DNA of 10,511 nt, taken from positions 1 through 10,511 of the forward strand of contig JAFVCR010000187.1 in NCBI GenBank assembly GCA_017479035.1, given 5' to 3'. The translations under genes were made by a program, and so were the position numbers. How positions within the stretch are numbered: the stretch's first letter is position 1; each line of letters begins with the position of its first letter. Origin of the DNA: Kiritimatiellia bacterium (GTDB lineage: Bacteria; Verrucomicrobiota; Kiritimatiellia; RFP12; UBA1067). Positions 1 through 5,613 of this stretch are shown one piece after another. The notes under the pieces were generated by a model. That model did not search any database and was not told the origin of the DNA. It saw only the letters and a list, made by a program, of their open reading frames with translations.

Positions 1-540
1 GTGGATGAGGCGCACGCGGTGGGGGTGGCGGGTGCGACGGGGAGGGGAGTGGCAGAGCATTTCGGGTGCGCGGATGCGCCAGACGTGCAGATGGTGACGC
101 TGTCGAAGGCATTGGGGAGCGAGGGAGCGGCGGTGTGTGCCAGGCGGGAGATAGTGGAATGGCTGGTGAACAAGGCGAGGAGTTTCATATTCACGACCGC
201 GCCATGTCCTGCGGCGGCGGGAGCGGCGATTGCGGCGTTGGATATATTGGAGGGGAGTCCGGAGCTTGCGGGGACGGTGCTGGAGAATGCGAAGTATCTG
301 GCGGTGCTTTTGGGGACGCATACGGACTCGGCAATAGTGCCGGTGGTTGTGGGGGACGAGGCGCGGGCACTTGAAGCGGCATCGAGGCTTGCGACGGAAG
401 GGTGGTACGTGCCGGCGATACGATACCCGACTGTGCCAAGGGGCAAGGCGAGGCTGCGCATAAGCGTGAGTGCGGCGCATACGAAGGGCGAGCTCGATAT
501 GCTGGCAGAGGCGACAAGGCGGGCATTGAATGGGCGATAA
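1..540 (+). CDS. bioF: 8-amino-7-oxononanoate synthase-like PLP enzyme (3' part)
   Basis: This is the C-terminal 179 residues of a fold-type I PLP enzyme of the alpha-oxoamine synthase family. The reading frame is open at the left edge, so the GTG at base 1 is an internal valine codon and the true start lies upstream. Visible landmarks are DEAHAVGV at residues 2-9 (the Asp that contacts the PLP ring nitrogen), TLSKALG at 33-39 with K36 as the Schiff-base lysine, FIFTTAPCP near residue 63, and the late segment VPAIRYPTVPRGKARLRIS that shapes the acyl-CoA end of the site. The family joins an amino acid to an acyl-CoA with loss of CO2; BioF uses alanine plus pimeloyl thioester in biotin synthesis. 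BioF is the best fit, but related enzymes such as 2-amino-3-ketobutyrate ligase cannot be excluded without the N-terminal half. The stop lies inside the next gene, implying translational coupling. Confidence 0.8.
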   Translation: MDEAHAVGVAGATGRGVAEHFGCADAPDVQMVTLSKALGSEGAAVCARREIVEWLVNKARSFIFTTAPCPAAAGAAIAALDILEGSPELAGTVLENAKYLAVLLGTHTDSAIVPVVVGDEARALEAASRLATEGWYVPAIRYPTVPRGKARLRISVSAAHTKGELDMLAEATRRALNGR

Positions 541-1462
541 ACTCAAGGCGTGGACGAGGCTTTTCAGGCCGTGGTCGCTTGCGGCCACGCTTGTGCCGTT
601 CATGCTGGCGGCGGCGATGTGCGAGGAGGTGGAGCCGTGGCGGGCGGCGGCGGCGTTGTTCGCGGCGGCGATGCTGCAGAATACGGTGAATTTGCTGAAT
701 ACGTATGGGGATGACGCAAGCGGAGTGGACAGGGCGGAAGGGGCGTTTGTGTCGGTCCGCGCAGTGCAGGACGGAATTGTTGCCGCAAAGAGCGTGCGCA
801 ATGCGGCGATAGCGTGCGCGGCACTGGCCGTGGCGGCAGGGGTGCCGCTATTGGCGGTGGAAAAGGCGGGTGGGGCGTGGGGTGTGAATTGGCCGCTTGC
901 AGCCATTGCGGCGGCGGGTTTATGGGGTGCTACGAATTATGCCACGGCGTGGAAGTTCAAGTATCGCGGGCTTGGGGTGGTGTTTGTTTTTTCGCTGATG
1001 GGGTGGCTGGAGACGATGGGGTTTTGCCATGCTATGGCAGCGCGCAGATGTCCGTTTGTGGAGATATTCGCCTATTCGCTGCCGGCATCGTGCCTAGTGG
1101 CGGCGATACTGCACGGCAACGACATGCGCGACATGGCATCCGACCGCGCGGCGGGGATACGGACGCTTGCAACCACGCTTGGCGCGGGCGGGGCGCTTGC
1201 GGCATACGCAGTTTTGCATTTAGCGGCGGTGCTGTGCGCGATTGTGTTCGCGGCAGTGCGCATAGATGCGATGTTCCTGCTGCCGCTTGCGGCGTGCGTG
1301 GTGCAGGCGAAGAGCCTTTTGTATGCGCTGCGCACGTATCGGGCAAATCCCGTTGCGCCGCAATACCGCAATCTGGAGCGGCACAGTGCGGCGGCGCATC
1401 TCATAGCGGGCGTGCTGTGGAGCGCGGCCATATGGCAATGCCATCCGGCGGCGGGAGGTTGA
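530..1462 (+). CDS. menA: UbiA-family prenyltransferase, MenA-like
   Basis: This is a 310-residue integral membrane protein with many Ala/Leu/Val-rich segments, as expected for the roughly nine-helix UbiA fold. It carries both metal-diphosphate motifs: a first Asp-rich site at N57-TYG-D61 to D67, followed by a Q-x-G-x-I segment near residue 80 as in MenA, and a second site NDMRDMASDRAAGIRTLA at 197-214 with D198, D201 and D205. The second motif closely resembles the NNxRDxxxDxxxGKRTLA signature of MenA, which prenylates 1,4-dihydroxy-2-naphthoate to demethylmenaquinone. The segment KYRGLGVVFVF at 144-154 has Val where MenA proteins usually have Glu (GLGE). The ATG at 530 overlaps the upstream bioF-like gene by 11 nt, giving a coupled pair. 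The family is secure; the exact aromatic substrate is less so. Confidence 0.8.
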   Translation: MGDKLKAWTRLFRPWSLAATLVPFMLAAAMCEEVEPWRAAAALFAAAMLQNTVNLLNTYGDDASGVDRAEGAFVSVRAVQDGIVAAKSVRNAAIACAALAVAAGVPLLAVEKAGGAWGVNWPLAAIAAAGLWGATNYATAWKFKYRGLGVVFVFSLMGWLETMGFCHAMAARRCPFVEIFAYSLPASCLVAAILHGNDMRDMASDRAAGIRTLATTLGAGGALAAYAVLHLAAVLCAIVFAAVRIDAMFLLPLAACVVQAKSLLYALRTYRANPVAPQYRNLERHSAAAHLIAGVLWSAAIWQCHPAAGG

Positions 1463-1467
1463 GGGTT

Positions 1468-1483
1468 TCCGCCACAAGGCGGA
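1468..1483. terminator. Short hairpin between convergent genes
   Basis: A perfect 6-bp stem, TCCGCC/GGCGGA, with an ACAA loop lies in the 30-base gap between the menA stop and the stop of the minus-strand glycosyltransferase. Its place suits a terminator read from both sides, but neither side has a T-run, so the call is weak. Confidence 0.35.
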
Positions 1484-1492
1484 CAGGGGACG

Positions 1493-2272
1493 CTAGCGGC
1501 GCAAAAGGCGTTTGGCAAGGGGAATGGCGAACTCCCATATCTTGAAAAGGTATTTAGGCAAGAGCATGGGCATGCAGCAGAAGTAGCCGTTTTCCCTGTT
1601 GGCGCGCACGGTTTCTTTGTTGATGAGGAGATTGCTGCGCCATGAGCGGGTGGATTTGCCGCCCATGCGCATGCGCACGAGAGTGGCGGGGAGATATTTG
1701 GCGCGGAGGTGGCCGGTGCGCAGATGGCGGATGACGAGTTCGTAGTCGGCGGCGATTTCGTAATCGGTTTTGTAGCCGCCGAGGGAAGAGAAGTGCTCGC
1801 GGCGGATGTAGATGCTTGGATGCGGGGGCATTTTGCCCCATTGCAACATCCAAGGTTTCCAGTGTTTGGAGCCGTAGTGCCGGACGGTGGTGGAGAGGTC
1901 GCTCTTGACGAAGCGAACGTCGGCATAGACGGCATCGACATCGTCAGTAAAAGCGGAGGAGACAAGGGAGAGGGTGGAGGGGGATTCGAGGAGGTCGTCG
2001 GCATTCAATATGCCTATGGCGGCACCACGGGCGAGGGAGATGCCTTTGTTCATGGCATCGTACATGCCGCTGTCGGGTTCGCTGATCCATCGCATGCGGG
2101 AGCCGAATTTGGGGGCGAGTTCCTGGATGATGGCGAGGGTGCCGTCGCTACTGGAGCCGTCCACAATTATGTATTCCCAGCAGTCGCTTTCCTGTGCGAG
2201 GACGGACTCCATCGCCGTGCGGATTGTGGCGGCGGAGTTTCTGCATACGGTTATGAGGGAGATGAGAGGCAT
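1493..2272 (-). CDS. Family 2 glycosyltransferase (GT-A fold)
   Basis: This is a 259-residue enzyme. The N-terminus MPLISLITVCRN is the first strand of the GT2 nucleotide-binding fold, YIIVDGSSSDGT at 34-45 holds the conserved Asp (D38), SGMYDAMNKGI at 68-78 follows, and ILNADD at 88-93 is the DxD-like metal and sugar-nucleotide site. Next comes a basic PSIYIRREHFSSLGGY stretch and then EIAADYELVIRHL, typical of WcaE-like polysaccharide transferases. There is no long transmembrane anchor, so it probably acts at the inner face of the membrane on surface-glycan intermediates; donor and acceptor cannot be read. The frame stays open to an ATG at 2410, but the extra 46 residues are translated repeat DNA (KLHTAHCKLHTAN) and lie upstream of the promoter, so the start is set at 2272. 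There is no Shine-Dalgarno sequence; the message is probably leaderless. Confidence 0.87.
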   Translation of the reverse strand: MPLISLITVCRNSAATIRTAMESVLAQESDCWEYIIVDGSSSDGTLAIIQELAPKFGSRMRWISEPDSGMYDAMNKGISLARGAAIGILNADDLLESPSTLSLVSSAFTDDVDAVYADVRFVKSDLSTTVRHYGSKHWKPWMLQWGKMPPHPSIYIRREHFSSLGGYKTDYEIAADYELVIRHLRTGHLRAKYLPATLVRMRMGGKSTRSWRSNLLINKETVRANRENGYFCCMPMLLPKYLFKIWEFAIPLAKRLLRR

Positions 2273-2279
2273 CGCGCAC

Positions 2280-2308
2280 ATTATACTATATTTTCCCAGT
2301 ATGCGCAA
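2280..2308 (-). promoter_or_regulatory. Sigma70-type promoter of the glycosyltransferase
   Basis: Read on the minus strand, TTGCGC (2308-2303), a 17-base spacer and a perfect TATAAT (2285-2280) end eight bases before the ATG at 2272-2270. Transcription would begin within one or two bases of that ATG. Confidence 0.72.
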
Positions 2309-2315
2309 CAAGGAG

Positions 2316-2364
2316 TTTGCAGTGTGCAGTTTGCAGTGTGCAGTGTGCAGTTTGCAGTTTGCAG
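2316..2364. repeat. Heptamer tandem array, 7 copies
   Basis: Exactly seven 7-bp units stand head to tail: T-T-T-G-C-A-G or T-G-T-G-C-A-G, in the order TTT, TGT, TTT, TGT, TGT, TTT, TTT. Only the second base varies between units. It is followed by a run of eight G residues after TT. The layout resembles the short heptanucleotide tandem repeats known from cyanobacterial and PVC genomes. Confidence 0.92.
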
Positions 2365-2412
2365 TTGGGGGGGGCTTTGTTGGTGGAAAAACTGCGATAG
2401 CAATATACAATT

Positions 2413-2455
2413 AACCACGAAATACAACCACGAAATACACGACATACACGAGAAA
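2413..2455. repeat. CACGAAATA 9-bp array
   Basis: AACCACGAAATACA occurs twice back to back (2413-2426, 2427 onward). It runs into three 9-bp units, CACGAAATA, CACGACATA and CACGAGAAA (2429-2455), then an A-run and a G-run. Similar CACGAAATACACGAA strings are dispersed in the spacers of several bacterial phyla. Confidence 0.85.
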
Positions 2456-2481
2456 AAAGGGGGAGGGGCAAGTGGAGACTC

Positions 2482-2507
2482 AAAAACTGAAAACTGCAAA
2501 CTGCAAA
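2482..2507. repeat. Heptamer cluster, inverted orientation
   Basis: Units CTGAAAA, CTGCAAA and CTGCAAA (2487-2507), preceded by AAAAA, are the reverse complement of the TTTGCAG array at 2316-2364. The cluster abuts a GC-rich palindrome. Confidence 0.8.
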
Positions 2508-2512
2508 TCCTC

Positions 2513-2552
2513 CGCGGGCGAGACGCCCGCGTCCCCACAGTACACAGTGGGG
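2513..2552. repeat. GC-rich paired palindromes (REP-like)
   Basis: A perfect 8-bp stem CGCGGGCG/CGCCCGCG with an AGA loop (2513-2531) is followed by a second stem CCCCAC/GTGGGG with an 8-base loop (2533-2552). It resembles REP-like dispersed elements whose translations read AGETPAS or GRDARVP; those strings occur here in two frames. It is flanked on both sides by CTGCAAA heptamers. Neither stem is followed by a T-run. Confidence 0.75.
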
Positions 2553-2573
2553 TTGACATTGCTAACAAGAACT

Positions 2574-2600
2574 ACACACTGCAAACTGCTAACTGCATGC
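2574..2600. repeat. Heptamer cluster after the palindromes
   Basis: CTGCAAA, CTGCTAA and CTGCATG units follow an ACACA run, in the same orientation as the cluster at 2482-2507. Together the two clusters bracket the palindrome pair. Confidence 0.7.
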
Positions 2601-2609
2601 GTGTGGGGG

Positions 2610-2638
2610 TTGCGTTTTGGCGCGGGAAATGGTAGAAT
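2610..2638 (+). promoter_or_regulatory. Sigma70-type promoter of rpe
   Basis: TTGCGT (2610-2615), a 17-base spacer and TAGAAT (2633-2638) lie 21 bases before the rpe ATG. A predicted start near 2645 leaves a leader of about 15 bases with the AGGAG site. Confidence 0.72.
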
Positions 2639-2659
2639 GGCGCACCATTGCAGGAGAAT

Positions 2660-3301
2660 ATGGAAACGCAACAGATAAAAATACTGCCATCGCTGCTGGC
2701 GGCGGACTACGGGCATTTGGCGGACGAGATACGCCGCGCCGAGGCGGGCGGGGCGGATGCGCTGCACATCGACATAATGGATGCGCATTTCGTGCCGAAT
2801 CTATCTTTCGGGCCGGACATAGTGGCACTGGTGCGCCGTGTTGCGCCGGGGTTCTATCGGCACGTGCATTTGATGATGACGAATCCGCACGAATACATCG
2901 ATCCGTTCGTGGCGGCCGGAGCACAGACGATGCAGGTGCACGTGGAGGCAAGTTGCAACGTGCTTGACCTAATCCACGCCATACGTGCGAGAGGGGTGAG
3001 AGCGTCGCTTGCGATAAATCCGGAAACGCCGGTAGAGACGCTGTACAGGTATATCGACGACGTGGAGGAGTTCCTTGTGATGACGGTGCATCCGGGTTAC
3101 GGGGGGCAGTCGTTCATCGAGAGCTGCATTGAAAAGATAGCAAAACTCCGTGCGCATACGGGCAAGGACATAATGGTGGACGGCGGAGTGAACGCCGAAA
3201 CCGCCAAAAGAGCCGTGGCGGCCGGGGCGAACATGCTTGTGGCGGGGAGTTATCTTTTCCATGCGCAGGACATGGCGGCGGCCATAGATTCCCTGCGTTG
3301 A
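2660..3301 (+). CDS. rpe: Ribulose-phosphate 3-epimerase
   Basis: This 213-residue TIM-barrel protein interconverts ribulose 5-phosphate and xylulose 5-phosphate in the pentose phosphate pathway, in the cytosol. Family residues are all present: S11 in PSLLAAD, the metal and catalytic set H36, D38 and H70 in HIDIMDAHFVPNLSFGP and HLMMTNP, and D174 in VDGGVN, plus the phosphate-loop segment HPGYGGQSF at 144-152. Length is normal for Rpe. An in-frame TTG lies 12 bases upstream, but AGGAG at 2652-2656 sits between it and the ATG at 2660, and the family N-terminus fits the ATG. The spacing from AGGAG to ATG is only 3 bases, shorter than usual. The gene has its own promoter at 2610-2638. A related sugar-phosphate epimerase such as allulose-6-phosphate epimerase is less likely. 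Confidence 0.95.
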   Translation: METQQIKILPSLLAADYGHLADEIRRAEAGGADALHIDIMDAHFVPNLSFGPDIVALVRRVAPGFYRHVHLMMTNPHEYIDPFVAAGAQTMQVHVEASCNVLDLIHAIRARGVRASLAINPETPVETLYRYIDDVEEFLVMTVHPGYGGQSFIESCIEKIAKLRAHTGKDIMVDGGVNAETAKRAVAAGANMLVAGSYLFHAQDMAAAIDSLR

Positions 3302-3315
3302 GGTGGCGGCGGGAG

Positions 3316-3346
3316 GGGCAAGGGGCGTATGCGTGCGCACTTGCCC
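3316..3346. promoter_or_regulatory. Inverted repeat overlapping the EF-G promoter -35
   Basis: GGGCAAG (3316-3322) and CTTGCCC (3340-3346) form a perfect 7-bp stem. An inner TGCG-TG-CGCA hairpin (3330-3339) lies directly before the right arm. The right arm covers the -35 box TTGCCC of the next gene, so the element could be an rpe terminator, an operator, or both. No T-run follows. Confidence 0.45.
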
Positions 3347-3369
3347 AATCGCGCAAAATATGATAGAAT
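3341..3369 (+). promoter_or_regulatory. Sigma70-type promoter of the EF-G gene
   Basis: TTGCCC (3341-3346), a 17-base spacer and TAGAAT (3364-3369) end 24 bases before the ATG at 3394. The leader carries GGAAAG (3384-3389) as ribosome binding site. This suggests the gene is expressed apart from rpe. Confidence 0.75.
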
Positions 3370-3393
3370 GCGCGCATTCAAACGGAAAGCATC

Positions 3394-5469
3394 ATGGACT
3401 TGGAAAGTTTACGCAAAGTGCGCAATATCGGCATCGTGGCCCACATAGACGCGGGCAAGACTACGACTACCGAACGCATCCTTTTCTACACGGGCAAGAC
3501 GCATCGCATAGGCGATGTCCACGACGGCAATACCGTGACGGACTGGATGGTGCAGGAGCGCGAAAGAGGAATTACGATAACCTCGGCGGCAATCACGTGC
3601 GAGTGGAAAGGATACACGGTAAACATCATAGATACGCCCGGACACGTCGATTTCACGATGGAAGTGGAGAGAAGCCTGCGGGTTTTGGACGGGGCGGTGG
3701 GCGTGTTCTGCGCGGTGGGGGGAGTGCAGCCGCAGTCTGAAACGGTGTGGAGGCAGGCGGATCGCTACAACGTGCCGCGATTGGCGTTCATAAACAAGAT
3801 GGACCGCATGGGGGCGAATTTTGCGCGGGTGGTGGAGGAACTGCGCACGAAGTTGAAGGCGAATGCGGTGCCGGTGGAGCTGCCGATAGGCAAGGAGGAG
3901 GGTTTCAAGGGGGTAGTGGACCTTCTTGCGATGAAGGCGCACGTCTATGACGAGGCGTCGCTAGGGGCGAATTTTACAACGGAGGAGATCCCGGCGGGAC
4001 TTGCGGACGAGGCGGCACTTGCGCGAGCGGAGCTTTGCGAGAAGGTGGCGGATCTCGACGAAGGCGTTATGGAGGCGTTTCTCGAAAACGGAGACCTCAC
4101 GGAAGAAGAATTGAAGGGGGCGATACGCCGCCAGACGCTAGCGGGGGCGTTGGTGCCGGTGCTGTGTGGGACGTCGCTGAAAGACAAGGGAGTGCAGCCG
4201 CTTTTGGATGCGGTGGTGGATTATTTGCCGTCGCCTCTCGACAGGCCGCCGGCGAGGGCTACGGATCTCAAGAGCGGCGAGGCGGTAGAGCGCAAAAGCG
4301 ATGCAAAGGAGCCGCTGACGGCGCTCGTCTTCAAAATCGCGGCGGATGCGTATGTGGGGCGGCTTTATTTCGTGCGCGTGTATTCGGGGGTTTTGAAGAA
4401 GGGTGCAAATGCGTTCAATCCGCGCACGAAGAAGCGTGAGCGCATGATGAAAATCGTGCGGCTGTTTGCGGACAGGCAAATCGAATGCGATGAACTTTCT
4501 GCAGGGGACATCGGTGCGCTGGTGGGCTTGAAGGATTGCACGACGGGAGATACGCTGTGCGCGGAGATGAAACCGTGCTATCTTGAGCGCATCACCGCGC
4601 CGCAGCCTGTGATGTTCATGGCGATCGAGCCGAAGAGTTTGGCGGACAAGGACAAGCTTGAGGAGTCGCTCGCGCTGCTGGCGGCGGAAGACCCCACATG
4701 CCAAGTGCGCAAGGATGAAGAGACCGGCCAGACGGTGTTGAGCGGCATGGGCGAGTTGCATCTGGAGATCCTCGTGGACAGGTTGCGGCGCGAGTTCAAA
4801 TGCGCGGCGAACGTGGGCAAGCCGATGGTGTCGTATCTCGAGACGGTTACGCAGACGGCTGCGGCGGAATATCTTTTCGACCGCGAAATAGGCGGCAAGC
4901 GCCACACGTTGAAACTCAAGATAGAGGTGGCACCGATGGAGCGCGGCGAAGGGGTGAAGGTGGAACTCGCCCGCGACGTGAAGAATGCTTTTGCAGATGC
5001 GCATTTGGCGGACGTTTTGAAACAGGGCATAGAAGATGGCGTTGCGACCGGCGTTCTTGCGCGGCTGCCGATGACAGACATTGCAGTGAAGGCAGTGGCG
5101 GTGGAAATGCCGGATTTGGAGGCGGCGGACGAGATTGCAGTGCGCGGCGCGGCGGTGATGGGTTTCCGCGAGGCGGCGGAGGCGGCAAAGCCGGACTTTC
5201 TGGAGCCAATCATGAAACTCGAGATAACAACGCCGCCGGAGAGCGTGGGCGAAGTGCTGGGAGACTTGAACGCGCGGCGCGGGACAGTCCTAGATATGGA
5301 CGCGAAGGACGATATGCAACTTGTGAAAGCGCGCGTGCCGCTTGCAAAGATGTTCGGGTATTCGACGGCGGTGAGGTCGCTGACGAAGGGGCGTGCGTCG
5401 TATTCGATGGAAGTGGACGGATTCGAGATCACACCGAAGAACGTCCGCGAAGAAATTTTGGCAAAGTAG
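3394..5469 (+). CDS. fusA: Elongation factor G, with divergent domain IV
   Basis: This 691-residue translational GTPase is close to the usual EF-G length. It has G1 AHIDAGKTT (16-24), G2 RGITI (58-62), G3 DTPGHVD (80-86) and G4 NKMD (134-137), then domain II, a GMGELHLEIL domain III segment, and a domain V with LEPIMKLEITTPPESVG and GDLNARRG. EF-G moves tRNA and mRNA through the ribosome and, with RRF, recycles it. Domain IV departs from the canonical form. The SGGRGQ-type signature is replaced near residues 495-510 by FDREIGGKRHTLKLK. The tip segment that normally reads DG-Y-H-VDSSE-AF is replaced around 570-594 by EMPDLEAADEIAV. This looks like an EF-G2-type paralogue rather than the main factor. 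The setting (no rpsL, rpsG or tuf beside it, own promoter) agrees. The symbol is given for the family; the paralogue class is inferred. Confidence 0.9.
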   Translation: MDLESLRKVRNIGIVAHIDAGKTTTTERILFYTGKTHRIGDVHDGNTVTDWMVQERERGITITSAAITCEWKGYTVNIIDTPGHVDFTMEVERSLRVLDGAVGVFCAVGGVQPQSETVWRQADRYNVPRLAFINKMDRMGANFARVVEELRTKLKANAVPVELPIGKEEGFKGVVDLLAMKAHVYDEASLGANFTTEEIPAGLADEAALARAELCEKVADLDEGVMEAFLENGDLTEEELKGAIRRQTLAGALVPVLCGTSLKDKGVQPLLDAVVDYLPSPLDRPPARATDLKSGEAVERKSDAKEPLTALVFKIAADAYVGRLYFVRVYSGVLKKGANAFNPRTKKRERMMKIVRLFADRQIECDELSAGDIGALVGLKDCTTGDTLCAEMKPCYLERITAPQPVMFMAIEPKSLADKDKLEESLALLAAEDPTCQVRKDEETGQTVLSGMGELHLEILVDRLRREFKCAANVGKPMVSYLETVTQTAAAEYLFDREIGGKRHTLKLKIEVAPMERGEGVKVELARDVKNAFADAHLADVLKQGIEDGVATGVLARLPMTDIAVKAVAVEMPDLEAADEIAVRGAAVMGFREAAEAAKPDFLEPIMKLEITTPPESVGEVLGDLNARRGTVLDMDAKDDMQLVKARVPLAKMFGYSTAVRSLTKGRASYSMEVDGFEITPKNVREEILAK

Positions 5470-5473
5470 TGCA

Positions 5474-5590
5474 AGTGCAAGCAATGCAACACCTATTTCA
5501 ACACAGAGTCCACAGAGAAACACAGAGGCCACAGAAACCATATCGTATCTGTGAACTCTGTGTTGAAATAGGTGTCACATTGCTTGTGCT
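5474..5590. repeat. 117-bp inverted-repeat element between EF-G and alaS
   Basis: Left arm 5474-5516 and right arm 5548-5590 are each 43 bases and are reverse complements at 38 of 43 positions, with a 31-base loop. The innermost 28 bases of each arm (ACACCTATTTCAACAC onward) differ at one position. The left arm and loop also hold direct ACACAGAG-CCACAGA copies, a string seen in dispersed repeats of other genomes. There are no clear target-site duplications and no coding capacity. The element starts five bases after the EF-G stop and is followed by TTAAAATTT, so its RNA would form a very long hairpin able to end or process the EF-G message. A TAAAAT at 5592-5597 could serve as an alaS -10 box, but the matching -35 (TAGGTG) is poor. 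Confidence 0.9.
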
Positions 5591-5613
5591 TTAAAATTTA
5601 GAGGAGCAGGGAA

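Larger units (their letters stand above)
2309..2609. other. Repeat island in the gene-free spacer
   Basis: The stretch between the glycosyltransferase promoter and the rpe promoter holds no credible gene. Frames that stay open here are translated repeats. It contains a 7-bp array, a 9-bp array, two shorter 7-bp clusters in the opposite orientation and a GC-rich palindrome pair, each listed separately. The 2365-2412 stretch shows only a G-run and AT-rich sequence with nothing recognisable. Confidence 0.7.

Noticed and set aside
2273..2410. N-terminal extension of the glycosyltransferase to the ATG at 2410
   Set aside because: The extra residues are translated heptamer repeats and the strong promoter lies inside the extension. 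Family members begin at the MPLIS-type strand.
2553..2558. Consensus -35 box TTGACA upstream of rpe
   Set aside because: No -10 box stands at 16-18 bases. The TTGCGT-17-TAGAAT pair downstream is the better rpe promoter.
2316..2600. Possible CRISPR array
   Set aside because: Repeat units are 7 or 9 bp and tandem, without spacers of even length, and there are no cas genes nearby.
1709..2635. 308-codon plus-strand frame across the glycosyltransferase and spacer
   Set aside because: It is antisense to a recognisable GT2 gene, is glycine-rich without known motifs, and ends in translated repeats.
5474..5590. Insertion sequence remnant
   Set aside because: The arms are almost contiguous, with a 31-base loop and no transposase fragment or clear target duplication. 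Described as an inverted-repeat element instead.
5470..5613. T-box riboswitch ahead of alaS
   Set aside because: The spacer is filled by one long inverted repeat and has no T-box antiterminator consensus or specifier-loop layout.
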